Source: Thamnaconus septentrionalis (lineage: Eukaryota > Chordata > Actinopteri > Tetraodontiformes > Monacanthidae). Taken from it: DNA of 64,000 nucleotides. Both the position numbers and the translations under genes were made by a program. The notes below the pieces were generated by a model. That model made no database searches, had not been told where the DNA came from, and saw nothing but the letters and a program-made list of their open reading frames with translations. The stretch lies in assembly GCA_009823395.1 (NCBI GenBank), contig CM020507.1, positions 6,470,501-6,534,500 on the forward strand, in the 5' to 3' direction. Shown one piece after another: positions 37,000-50,007 of the stretch (the first letter of the stretch is position 1; the number at the start of each line of letters is the position of its first letter).

Positions 37000-37249
37000 G
37001 TACATTTAAGAAGATTAGTAGTTTCTCAACCTGAGTCACATGTTCGTTATGTTTGGACATACAGTATGTATATATGTATGCCTGCATTTGTGAACATATA
37101 TCTTAAAAAATAAAATCTCAAAAAAAGTTTATTTTTTTAAAGTGAAAATCTTGATGTTGTCAGATGTTTATGGGGTTTGGAGATTTGGTTCTCTTTCTTG
37201 TTGTTTCATGCTAAACTACTGGACAGACCCCCATGGTCCAACATCAACT

Positions 37250-37490
37250 ACATGTACATGATATCCCAAAAAATTACAATATGGTGATAAAGTTCAATAT
37301 TTTTTGTCAAGTAGTTTCAGAAATTGAAACTGTTGTTTTATATCAATTCATTTCACACAGAGTGAAATATTTCAAGTTTTGGTTCTTGTGATTTTTATAG
37401 TGATGGCTTGCTTATAGATGATGAAAAAAATAGAATTTAGTGTCTCAAAAAATTGGAATATCACAAATCATTAGGTTTGTGATATTCAGG
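37250..37490. mobile_element. Tc1/mariner-type non-coding fragment
   Basis: Contains TTTCAGAAATTGAAACTGTT, CATTTCACACAGAGTGAAATAT, TTCAAGTTTTGGTTC, GATGGCTTGCTTATAGATGATG and CTCAAAAAATTGGAATATCAC. This order is typical of the 3' part of fish mariner-like repeats. There is no ORF. Confidence 0.55.
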
Positions 37491-37588
37491 CTTCCTATTG
37501 AATCCTCCAAATTGAGGCTTCCGATTGGCTCTTTCAGAAGAAGACGGGCAGTGAAACCAAGACGTGTGTAAGAAACATGCAGACAGTG

Positions 37589-38828
37589 TTTATTGTTTTT
37601 GGACCCGGAAGACATTGAAAATAAAACAACACTTATACAAAAAGATAATATAATAATGTCCCATTCAAACCATACAAAGAAACCCAATAATTTAACTGTA
37701 TAAATTAAACATTTCACCGCTTCACTATGTACAATCTGGTCTGAAAAAAATACGTTTATTTTTTTTTTTTTTTTGGCCCATCTTCATCGTTTTACCCCAT
37801 CAGGCTCCAGCAGTAATTTAAGACGCGTTCCGGTCGAGCTATACTTATATACTTGTGTGTAGTATGTATGTATTTTTTTTGGGGCGGTGGGGGTGGTGTT
37901 GCTTTAATTGTGTCTATTTTTTTTCTTCTTCTTTTTTTTTTTTAAAGTGGTGTATCCTTTAGGTGGTGGTGGTGGTGCTGCTGTACAAAAGTCTGTTGTG
38001 CAAAAGTAAAAAAAAATAAAAAAATAAAAAACCATCTGTTACCAGCGTGGAGCTCCATCAAAGCATCAAAGTGATTTTTTTGGGGGGTGGGGGGTGGAGG
38101 GTGGAGGGGAGGGAGCTGTTTTCTGTGTGGAGCAGTTATATAATTACACAATATACAACAATATTCATTTCTTTCACCGCCCAAAATTTAAAAAAAAGAC
38201 AACTTAATATGAACAATATGCTCAGTAAAAATGTCCGAGACACACAGAGACACACAAAAAACACACAGAAAACCCAAAGTCTTTGAAAGCCTCGTCTGTT
38301 ACCACATGAAGACTCGTCTTTCTGAGAGCAGGCGTGGGGCAAACTATGGCCCGGGGGCCCTTATGTGGCCCTGTTAAAGCTTTTTAATCCGTCCCTCCGA
38401 TTCTTGAATTAATGATATTAATAGTCAGTGAGTCATAAAACAGCTGTACTTCCTCCATGTGTTCAGTGTTTTCAGAGTCACTTCAATAAAGAGCTAAATA
38501 CCGTGGGGCTTCAGAGGATCCTGGGGAGGTGCTGGGTGGATCAGGGGTGGTTCTAAGTGCTTCTGGGTGGTTCTAAGTGGTTTTGGGGTGGTTTTGGGTG
38601 GTTCTCCATCTATCTGCTGCTGCTCCGGCCCCCCCTCTGTCACATTTTAAAACCCGTTGTGGCCCCACCAGTCAAACAGTTGACCCACCCCTGGTCTAGA
38701 CGGTCTAGGGGTGGTTCTGGGAGGTTCTAGGTGGTTCTGGGTGGTTCCAGTAGTGGTCAGTAGGGTGGGGCAGCCCAGCCTTTGGTCTCACCCTCGTGGG
38801 TGGATGAAAACACTGAGCAGCAGTGGCG
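37589..38828 (-). other. kremen1: kremen1 3' UTR (inferred) with candidate AATAAA
   Basis: Minus-strand AATAAA lies at 37594-37589, about 1.2 kb past the stop. In between lie T/A runs and an inserted hAT-like copy (38335-38700). The transcript end is not proven. Confidence 0.35.
38335..38760. mobile_element. hAT-like non-autonomous element, copy 3, with GGTGGTTCTA units
   Basis: Begins GTGGGGCAAACTATGGCCCG. It carries TGATATTAATAGTCAGT and TTCAATAAAGAGCTAAATAC, a minisatellite (38535-38600), CATTTTAAAACCCGTTGTGG and CAGTTGACCCACCCCTGGTC, then more minisatellite units to 38760. The conserved middle part of other copies is deleted. Confidence 0.65.
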
Positions 38829-41800
38829 CTAGTTGCCCACCAGGGGGCTGAGGTCATTGTGGTGGCTCCTGAGCTTCTTCTTGAAGAGGGAGATGGTGGA
38901 GGGCCGGTAGAGGATGATCCAGGGCTCCGAGGAGGAGGAGGAGGAGGAGGAGGAGGAGGAGGTGGAACCGCTGATGGTCGGGATGGTGGGAGTTCTGGAG
39001 GGGAGGGTGAGAATCATCATCATGTTCATCATCATCATCATCACCATCATCACTGCAACATGGTGTAGTGACTATATAGTGCCAGCAGGGGGCCCAGGAG
39101 GACCCAGCCCCAGATATTGGAGACCCTGATGGTCATGTGACCAGGTCATGTGATGGACGGTGGGTACGTACTTGATGGTGACGTGCAGCAGCAGCTTGGC
39201 CACCAGGGCCACCACAGTGAGAACCAGGAGAGCAGCCAGAGCATAGATGGACCACACTGGAGGGAGGGAGAGACAGAGAGAGAGAGAGAGAGAGGGAGAG
39301 GGAGAGAGGGAGAGAGGGAGAGAAAGAGAGAGAGAGGGAGAGAGAGAGAGAGAGAGGTCAGTCTACATACTAGATGGGCGAGTGGTGGTGGTGGTGGAGC
39401 TGGAGGGGGAGGAGGTGGAGGAGATGGAGGAGGTGTAACAGGTGGAGGTGGTGGTAGAGCAGATGGAGGTGGAGGAGGTGGTGGAGTAGAGCACGTGGAA
39501 GTGGAGCAGGTGGAGGTGGTGTGAGAGCAGGTGGTGGAGGAGGAGGAGGTGGTGGAGCAGGTGGAGATGGTGGAGATGAAGTCCCACCCACTAACCTGCA
39601 GTGTCCTGCTGTGGCCTGCGGGGGCTGGACGTCATGACATGCAGCACCGAGCGACGCTCTGCTGTGCTGCCGTTGGACCGCTGGCTGCTGCTGCTGCTGG
39701 AAGTGGTGGTGGAAGTGCTGCCCCCGCTGGACGGCCGAGGTACTGCAGTGCTGGAGACCTCAAGATCATCATCATCATCATCATCTTCGTACATGGTGGT
39801 GGAGCCCGAGTCCTGGCCTTTTACCGCTGCAAAGACAAGGACAAAAGAGGAAAAACTTTTTGTCTCTCAATATTAGACTCACTCGCTGTCTCTCTCTCTC
39901 TTTCTCTTGCTCTCTCAGTCACTCTATCGCTCTCTCTCTCTCTTTCTTTTTGTGTGTGTGTGAGCCCGAGACGTGCTAACGTGCTAGCTGGGCTAACCTC
40001 GGTAGCGCAGCGAGAAGCCCCGCGCCTGGTTGGTGCGATCCGAGTAGAAGTAGACGATGGCAAAGTCCCCGCTGACCTTGACCTCCGACCCCTCGCCCTC
40101 GCGCAATGGCGGTGGGCTGCGCCGGTCGAAGCGCGCCACCACCTGGCCACCGGAGGAGCCGGAGCTGCTGCTGCCGCCGTCCAGCAGCTCCACCATGTCC
40201 GTCTGGTCAGCCAGGTCGAAGAAGGAGAAGCGGAAGAGCAGGGCGGCGGCGCCGGCGACCTGCACTGTCCAGTAGCAGGCCCGGCCCGCTCCGTAGCGGT
40301 CCGGAAAGTCTGGAGAGTAGAGCACCCCTGATGGAGAGGTGTAGTTCCCCCCGCAGGAGCCCACCTGGGCTGCAGGGTGGAGGAGGAGAGGGAGAAGGAG
40401 AAGGCGAAGGCGAAGGAGAGAGAGCAAGGAAGGGGACGGAGGTGGATTAGGAGAGAGAGAGAGAGGGAAAGGAGGAGGTGCAGAAGGAAGAGGAGAGAGA
40501 GAGGGAGGGGGAGGAGTTGGAGGGAGAGGAAGGAGATGGAGAAGGAGGTGAGAGAGGGAGGAGAGGAGAGGGAGGAGGGAAGAGCAGTAGGAGTAGGAGG
40601 GGAGGAGGAGAGAGAGGGAGGAGGAGGAGGTGAGAGAAGGAGGAGGGAGAGGGAGGAGAAGGAGTAGGAGAGGAGGAGAGAGAGGGGGGGAGCAGGGGCG
40701 AGGAGAAGGTGAGAGGGAGTAGGTGAGAGAGGGAGAAAGGGGAAGAGGAGAGAGAAGAAGGAGAAGGAGAACAAATTATAATTTGTGCGCACGTCATGAC
40801 TGGGGCTCCGGGCTTGTCTAATTCCTGATATAATTTGTGATTTTGAAGGTTTTTGTCTGTTTGTGGAAGTGACAAGCGGAGCAGCACTGACTGTCAAAGA
40901 CGATGACCCAGCCGTCTCCTCCGCAGGGCTGCGTGTGGTCGCCGAAGCAGACGTGGTTGCACTCAGTGCCGGGCGAGTCAGCGCGGCTGCGCTGGTCCAC
41001 CTCGTTACCGCAGAAGCAGGCGTAGCCCGACTCCATGCCGGCCAGCTGCAGAGAGGGAGGCACTAGTGTTACGGTACTAGGGTTAGGATTAGCGTGGGTT
41101 AGGGTACTGGGGTTAGGGTGGGTTAGGGTATTAGTGTTAGAGTTAAGGTGGGTTAGGGTACTGGTGTTAGGGTAGGTTAGGGTACTAGGGTTACAGTTAG
41201 GGTGGGTTAGGGTACTAGGGTTAGAGTTAGAGTGGGTTAGGGTACTGGGGTTAGGGTGGGTTAGAGTATTAGGGTTAGAGTTAGAGTGGGTTAGGGTACT
41301 AGGGTTGGAGTTAGGGTGGGTTAGGGTACTAGGGTTAGAGTTAGAGTGGGTTAGGGTACTGGGGTTAGGGTGGGTTAGAGTATTAGGGTTAGAGTTAGAG
41401 TGGGTTAGGGTACTGGGGTTAGGGTGGGTTAGCGTACTAGGGTTAGAGTTATAGGTTTAGGGTTAGGATAATAGGGATACGTGCCACTTAGGGTTAAGGT
41501 TTTATTTAGATATATTTAAAAAAAAACAAAAAAAAACACGCCTGTTCCTTGTTTCGTTCCAAACAGAGTCCTATTGAATTGAGGGCAAACCAAAGAAGTG
41601 ATTCAGTAGGGGAACAACATGCACCTCCTTGTCCTGTTTCCGTTTTTTCCTCACGGGGCCTTAAACGCTACACAAAGGAATGAGTCAATTCAGAGCAAAT
41701 CAGATGCTGCTTTCAAGTTTTCACTGCTTCTGTTTCTCGCCCACCAGATGGCGCCAAACAGGAACTCAAACGCTCTGGATGTCCAGTACGTTTAAAAACA

Positions 41801-42455
41801 CAACAAAAAGCTCTTTTAAATAAACATCGTCCCAAAGTCTGTAGCCACGCAGTAGATGGCTGGACTCCACGAGCTTCACGAGGATTCACCAGGAATGTCC
41901 ATTCCATAATTAACGCACCAGGAAATCACAGCATTAAAAAATAAAATACAATTTCACTGTATTTAATTTAATACTCTAACCCTAACCCTTTTATGTCCTA
42001 TGACCCTGACGTTATCCAAGATTAGTGGCATCAGTTAGCTATAGGGTGGGTGAGGGCTAGGGTAATAGTGTTAGTGATGCTGAAACTCAACTTGTGGTTA
42101 GGGTCAGGGTTAGGGTTAGGGATGGGGTGGGTTAAGGTAATAGGGATAGGTTTGGATAATCGTGTGTTACGGATGGGATAATAGGGTTAGTGATGCTAAA
42201 ACTCAACTTGTGGTTCATTCCGGAGGCCTTCACAACTAGTAAAGACTCACCTTGTAGGGTTAGAGTGAGTAAAGGTGGGTCAGGGTAATAAGGTTAGGGT
42301 TAGAGTTAGCGTTACCGTTAGCCTCACCTTGTACCTCTGCTTCCGACAGAAGCTGATACAGTTCTGGATGGTGAGCTTGTTGGAGGTGTCGCTGGGTCCC
42401 GACAGGGCTGGCGGGTCTCCGCTGTCTCTGAAGCAACCCAGGTTCCCGGGCACTG

Positions 42456-42553
<98 letters not shown>

Positions 42554-43718
42554 TTAGAAACTATAAACATCACTTCCCCTCTGCTCCACATGGTGGTTTC
42601 AGTCCTTCTTGAAAATCACTAATTTTTTTGGGGCCAATACTGAGTCATTCATTTGTTTGTACATTTGTTTTTTTTGATCATCCCCCATTTCCACCGGCCC
42701 CCCGACAGCCTTGTCAGCTTCCGTGTGGGTCCCCCCTTCAACCATCAGCTGTTCAAATGCAGAAAAAAGTGCGAGCAGCAGCAGGAATCACATGATTCAC
42801 TCTGACGAATCTCCTGTGATTCAATTCACTTGACTCGTCAATAGAAGTGCCGTGAAAATGAGGACAAACTGGGTTTAGAATCGACTGCTTCATATTGGTC
42901 ACGAGGCACTACGACCTGAAGTAACCCAGCAGCAGCAGTAATGGATAGAGGGATGGATAGATGGAGGGATGGATAGATGGAGGGATGGATGGATGGAGGG
43001 ATGGACAGACTCTCCCAATAACAAGGCACCAGTGACTTGGAGAAAATGGGAGATGATTCCACCATACTAAGGGGTGGAGCAGTTATTTCATCAAAGTCCC
43101 TGAGCTTCACCAGGTGCCTCTGTCCAGGGACGTACCCAAACTAAGGCCCGCGGGCCCAAATCCAGACCTCCTGGACAAGAATCCATAAAAAAAATCAAAG
43201 ATGCTCCACTTCGACGTGACTGTTGTGTCTTCTTGGTCGGAAAGACCGACTCCACCTCCCCCTCAGCAGCAACAGCAGCAAAAGTCACCCTGAAGAAGTG
43301 AAGCATTTTTCCACCAAGAATAACCTCCAGATTTCTTTCTTTCTTTCACTCTTTCTCTCTTCATTGTGTGTGCCTCAGTAAGTATTGCCTCATTCCCCTC
43401 TGAGGGCAGGTGTGGGTGGAGCCACACCGAGGTGAGGGATCAGAGGTCACGGGAGCGACATATGAACCCGCACGTTCAAAGCAGAGAGCCCACTGGTGGC
43501 TTGCAAAGCATGATGGGAAAATACATTAAAGAAACAAAAAAAACCAAAACTAGACCTAACCCTGATCCACAACTGATCTAAATCAGATCTAAACTTGATC
43601 CACACTTGATCTAAACCTGATCTGTCACTACAATTGCAGGTGTCTCAGCGTACTCTGACTTAATCTGCTGCCATGGAACTTTCTGTAAAACACTCCATGG
43701 GGATCCTGATACTACAGT

Positions 43719-43763
<45 letters not shown>

Positions 43764-45329
43764 CGTGAGTGTGTGTGTGAAGTCAGTGCGCTGACACAGC
43801 GAGCAGACAGAGAGGGTTTTAAAATGTTTAGATCATCCCAACCACATGATGATAACAGAGAGAGAGAGGATGAGAGAGAGAGAGAGAGAGATTACTGGAA
43901 ACACCAGTGGCTGTGTTGTTTGACCCCATGTGACCCCAGAGTGACTCAGGCTCACCTGGGTGGCAGGTCATGACTCAGGAGGAGGAGGAGGAGACACCTG
44001 GAGCAGCATCAGCAAATTGAAACCAAATATTTGGGGAAAGAAAGAAAAAAATAAAACAAAAAACGAGAAAAACACAGACGGAAAGAAAACAAGAGGCCGA
44101 CCGCAGTGTTCGTCAACTCTGTAGCGCCACCCGCAGACGCTGACGGTGCAGCAGCAGCAGTAGTAGATGTAGCAGTGGACAGCAAGTGGGTTTGTAACGT
44201 GCAACTTAGCCAAATACATTGCAGAAATAATAAAACCATTACTAGCACAAACGCAACAGCATTGCAAGAACTGAAAAGAACGGGCGCAAGAACTCACAAA
44301 CGTAAAAGTACAGAAGGACGAAAATGTTAATATCTCACAACGTCGTTGTCGTCGTCGTCTAAATTTTTACTAAAACGCCAACAGACACAACATTGCAAAA
44401 TCCCACAGCAACGGCAACAAAAGGACGAGAACCTGAAGAAACGCACAATCTTGACAATCCTAAATCCAATTCATGGCCACCTCAACAGGTTTCTAGTGTT
44501 GTAGTACTCGAGATTGGTCTTGGTCTTCACTCCACTGCACAGAAACAGACAAAATGCACGCAGCAAAAGCCAGAGAGCAAAGGAGGAATAACACTACCGT
44601 ACGTCAGAGGTGTCACTCCATGCATCTAAAGAGCCATGAGGAAACATGCCATAAACGCACCGGTACAACCAGACCAAAAACTCTGTCAGATCTGAGTACA
44701 CTCCAGGGATAAGACCTTTGGGGAGGAGTTTTCAACGCAAAATAGGAGATGGCACAAAGACACACCAGATCAATAAAAGACAAGACCCACCAGCAGAACC
44801 TCGAATCAGCCATAACTGATCATTGTAGAATGGAAAATCTACAATGATCCTCACCCCTAACCCCGCTAACCAACACCTGGAGCACCGCCCTGGAGGGGAG
44901 GAGCGGTCCGACGGTGGTGAGAGGTGTTGCCCACCTGTACAAAATCTGACTGGTGGTTTGCACCTCCATGATACCAGCTAATATTAACACATCGCCACCC
45001 AGGCGACCTGAGGAAGACAGATGCCACCGTCCAAACATGTCAAGGTACGAAGGTAACATCTCAAAATATAAACATGTCTGTTACAGAAGAAATAAGCTTA
45101 TAATAATCTACATCCATGATAGGTTTCCATGATTGTGGAAAACCGGGCCAACACGTCCTGATTCAACAATACCACGTCCAGAAAAAGCTTCCTTCTTTCC
45201 ACTCCTATCGGCCAATCAAAAGCGAGCAATAAATTGGGTTAGCGGTGTGAAATGGGGTCACTGGAGGAAAAGAAGTCCAGGATAGACTGAAAAGACAGCG
45301 AACAAAGAGTCAAAGAGCCAGACAGGGTC

Positions 45330-45367
<38 letters not shown>

Positions 45368-46211
45368 GCCAGGCACCATTTTACCACTTTAATGGATTCT
45401 GAACCTTTTTGTATCATCTATCCATCAATCTATCTGTCTGTTTATATATTTATCTATCTGTCTATCTATGCCTATTTAGTATCTATCAAGAACCTATCTA
45501 TCTATCTATCTATCTATCTATCGATCTATCTATCTATCAAGAACCTATCTATCTATCTATCTATACAAAGTTAGAGTTAAAAAGTCACGCAGGGTTGAGC
45601 AGCCGCCGCCGCCGCCGCCATCATTTTACTGCTTTAATGGATCCAGAACCTCTTTACAAGAGTGAGAGGTAGGGACAGGATGAAAGAAGAAGAAAGGAAA
45701 GGAAAAGGAGGAGTGGTGGACTCAGTCTGGCAGGTGGAGATGGATAGAGGGATGGAGGAGGAGTGGTGGACTCACTCTGGCAGGTGGAGATGTCGCAGTA
45801 CCTCCAGTAGATCCCGTCCTCGTGGTCGGCGATGTAGCACCATGGCTGCACGTCTCCGTCCGGGTTCCTGAAGGTCAAACACAGAGAAACTTTGACCTTC
45901 AGTCACCTTGAAACTGACTTTGATTCATATTCATCCCTCCAGTTTCTCTTTTTAATTTTTCATTTGACAGGTTGTAATATAATAAATGAATAAATCAATA
46001 AAAATAAACGTGTGTTTGTGGTTTTTGTGTGTGTGTGTGTTAGTGTGTGTGTGAGAGACTTTGTATATGTATATGTGTGTATAGATGTATACATATACTG
46101 TACATTTATATGTGTATACATATATATATGTACAGTATATACATGGATATACTGTATCCATGTGTGTGTGTGTCAAAGCAATGACACAATGAGGACTAAA
46201 TGGAGGAGAAG

Positions 46212-46248
<37 letters not shown>

Positions 46249-49200
46249 TCACAGTGGAATCAGGAAGCTGAAATGGAAACGACCCCAAACAAAAGGTGAA
46301 ACTAGAGCCCCCTTGCTCCCCCCGCAGCCTCCTTCTTTTTTCTTTCTTTCTTTTTTTACCTCTAAATTGCGACAATGAGGGAGAAAAGAAGAAGAAGAAA
46401 AGGAAGAAAAAGGGGCTCAGCCTTTTAGCTACTGCTGCTGTTACTGCTGCTGCTACTGCTGCTGTTACTATTGTTGTTACTGCTGCTGCTGCTACTGCTG
46501 CTGCTGCTGTTGTTTCTGTTGTTACTGTTGCTGCTGTTGTTACTACTGCTGCTGTTCTTGTTTCTGCTGTTACCGTATTACCCCGCAAATAAGACTCATG
46601 TCACCCCCTAGTGTCGGGGAGGAGGACATGTTCCCGTCAGTAATTAGACTTTCTTAGTTGCATGTAAAACTGGGACAAAGACAGAAGTCTGATGAGACGA
46701 GAAAACTGAATTTTGAACGAAGCTGTGCATGTAAACGTTGTCACTGACTGACCTGAAACCAGAGGAGGAGCTGAAAACAACCACCGCGGCTCCACTTCCC
46801 CCTTGTTTGGCCCCCGAGCCGATTTAAAAAGTGGTGGCGAAGCCACTGGTCTGGATTTTAAGGTCAACGGCAGATGGGAGTCAAAAGAATTTACTGGCCT
46901 CAGAGAAAGACTCTTTAATCGACTCCGAGGGGTTTAGCGTGCAAACGGCTGCTGCTGCTGCTGCTGCCCGGATGAATGGTGCCATTGAAGAGGAGCGAGC
47001 GGTAAAAATGGCAGGGCACTGGGGGTGGGTGGGTGGGTCATCCACACTGAGAGGGGTCCCCAGGGTGATGACACCTCACCCACTGTGGAAGCACTGGAGC
47101 TAAAAACTAAATCACCACAAATAACTGAAAAAGGATTGAATAAAGAAAAAGATCTTTAAGCTATAAGACAGTAGAATAAAAAGACATAGAAGAAATAGGG
47201 ACAATAATAATATGGTGGCCTCAGCCTACAGTGACCTTGGCCTACTAGTTAGGGCAAATTATGAAAATCTGCAAACTAAATTGTTACCAAAGAATGTCTT
47301 CACCAATGTGTCTGTAAAGGTGTGTAGTAAGACGTCTTCAAATGTTGAAACTCACTCCTGTATGTTTTTTTCATAAAAACTGCTCAAAGTTGGGCTGCCC
47401 GTTATCGATTTTCCAAAAATCGAAAGTGTTCAGTTTGGCTTTTAGTAACTTGTGAGGGGTCAAACTAGGGGATTTTCATGATTCTGAGTGGGGATGCACA
47501 ATATATCGTAAATTTATCAGATAAAATATCAGATGAAATGCCCTAACTATATGGTGGCCTCAACCTGTGGTGGCCTCAGCCTCAACCTACAGTGGCCTCA
47601 ACCTCAACGTACAAATGGCCTCAACTTACGGTGGCCTCAGCCTACGGTGGCCTCAGCCTCAACCTTCGGTGATCTCAATCTATGGTGGCCTCAGCCTCAG
47701 CCTACGGTGGCCTCAACCTATGGTGGCCTCAGCCTACGGTGATCTCAACCAACGGTGGCCTCAGCCTCAGCCTACGGTGGCCTCAACCTACAGTGGCCTC
47801 AACCTCAGCCTACGGTGATCTCAACCAACGGTGGCCTCAGCCTCAGCCTACGGTGGCCTCAACCTACAGTGGCCTCAACGTCAGCCTACGGTGATCTCAA
47901 CCTACAGTGGCCTAAACCTCAATGTACAAATGACCTCAACCTACAGTGGCCTCAACCAACGGTGGCCTCAACCAACGGTGGCCTCAACCAACGGTGGCCT
48001 CAACCAACGGTGGCCTCAGCCTACGTGATCTCAACCTATGGTGCCTCTCAACCAACACTGAACTTCATTCAACTCCAAAGAACTACAACACCCCTCCCCC
48101 AGCGGAGATAGGGACCTGGGCACTACACCACTACACATCAGGGATTTGACCCGAGTCGTACCATAAATTTCCCAACATTTAGAAAATGACCGTGTGTAAA
48201 ATCTGCCGTTGAGCTGCACCGTTCCGGCCGGCTGGACGCGGGACGATGAACAGGGATGATTCAATTGAGCTCTGTGATATAAAGAAACAAGTGAATAATA
48301 ATGAATGAATGGGAGCAGCGTGATTAACAGTCATGTGATATTTTACTGCTGGGAAGAGTCCTGGCCCGGACACCGGAGCAGTTGTTCTTATTCTCCTCCT
48401 CTTCCTCCCTCTCCTTTTCTTCCTCCTCCCCCTGCTCTTCACCCTCCTCCTCGGGCTCCGGCGAACCACGTCGCAGGAGGACAAAGAGACGATTCCTCCA
48501 CTCGTCCCAGATTCAGTTCCTCCCTGAGACTGGACTCCTCTCTCTCTCTCTCTTTTTATGGTAGGCCATAAAGTTGCAATGGAAGAGGGGCGGCAGTTGA
48601 TGCCCTTCACCTCCTCCTACTCCAAATCTCCCTCCTCCTCTAACTTCTCCTCCTCTTCTCCATCCTCCACCTCCTCCTCCTCTTCCTCCAGGAGCAGTAG
48701 TCAGTGATTGAGTCTGTGTTTTCAGCTGCTCCAGTTTTTCCGCTTTGCAACATCTGACACCTCTATTCTATTCTATTCTATTCTATTCTATTCTATTCTA
48801 AAGCGGCCAGTTAAAGCTGAGACGGGCGGCAAACCCGGCTTCCCATGATCCACCTGGGTCCTGGGTCTCAGCCCCACAGCCCCTCGGCCCCTTTGTCTCA
48901 TCTTGTCTCACAAAAGCACCATTGGCCCTCGGGGGGGTTCAGACCTTCACCGCCAGCTCTCAGGTTTCTCATCCCACCCTCTGAGTTTCACTCCCCCCAC
49001 CCAAACTGGAACCTTTAGATCAGGGGGTCCTCAAACTAAGGCAGCGGGCCCATATGCGGCCCCGTCCGAACAACTGAAGTGGTCCCAAACAACCCACAGA
49101 CACATGGATATGTTTTACTTTTATTACATAATATTTGTTCCCTATTATAAAATAGAAGCATTTCCTGATCGAGGTTGCTGCTGTATTTAATTGAAATCTG

Positions 49201-49965
49201 ACTTCAGTTTTTCACTGTTTGCAGTTTTTTCAAGCAGCGGAGGGCAGGTGGGTCATATATCAGCCGACCTCAACCTGATCTTTGACCTCTAAAACCCCCC
49301 GGTCACAGGTGAAAAGGGGCCCCTGGTTCAGACAGGTGGGAGACCGGTGGATAAAGGTGTGGATGTGAAGGTGAAGCAGTGCATTCTGGGAAGGAGAAGC
49401 CCGGATATTTTGAATTGCAAAGCTGCCAGTCATGCAAACAAGGAAAGTGTTTGCAAAATATCCAAATTTTCCGACAAACCCGTCCAACAACAAAGGAACC
49501 AAAGCTGGGGGGGTGCTGGGAGGGGGGGTCATATTGGGTTGTAAAATGTGACAGAGGGGGAGCTGGAGGAGCAGCAGATGGATGGAATGTTTTGGTGAGC
49601 CACCTTACAGGAGGAAACAATCTATCACGGGATATTATGTAGAAAACATGTTGCTTTAATGTCAATTGAAAATGAACCAAAGCAAAGTTGCAACCAAATC
49701 AGTGTCTTTGAACCCCCACGGTGTTTAGCTCTTTATTGAAGTGACTCTGAAAACAGTGCAAACATGGAGGAAATACAGACATTGTATGAATGACTGACTA
49801 TTAATATAATTTCTTCAGGTTCGACTTAAGGGCCAAATTAAAAAGCTTAACGGGCCTCATACGGCCTCTAGGCTGTAGTTTGCCCATTCCTGAGCCAAAG
49901 TTTCCTCCCGAAAAAACAGAAAAATCCAAAAGGTGGAGTCGCAGGACAACCGCCCGCCTCCTCCT

Positions 49966-50007
<42 letters not shown>

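Noticed and set aside
39821..40897. 358-codon minus-strand frame
   Set aside because: Runs across the kremen1 CUB exon in the wrong frame and through intronic purine/pyrimidine tract; the true CUB frame is 40369-39998.
41068..41480. True telomere or chromosome end
   Set aside because: The TTAGGG words are degenerate, embedded in a longer minisatellite unit and lie inside a gene intron.
47533..48149. Overlapping WPQP/GLNL repeat proteins
   Set aside because: Product of a 15-bp minisatellite, which stays open in several frames. No start context or conservation.
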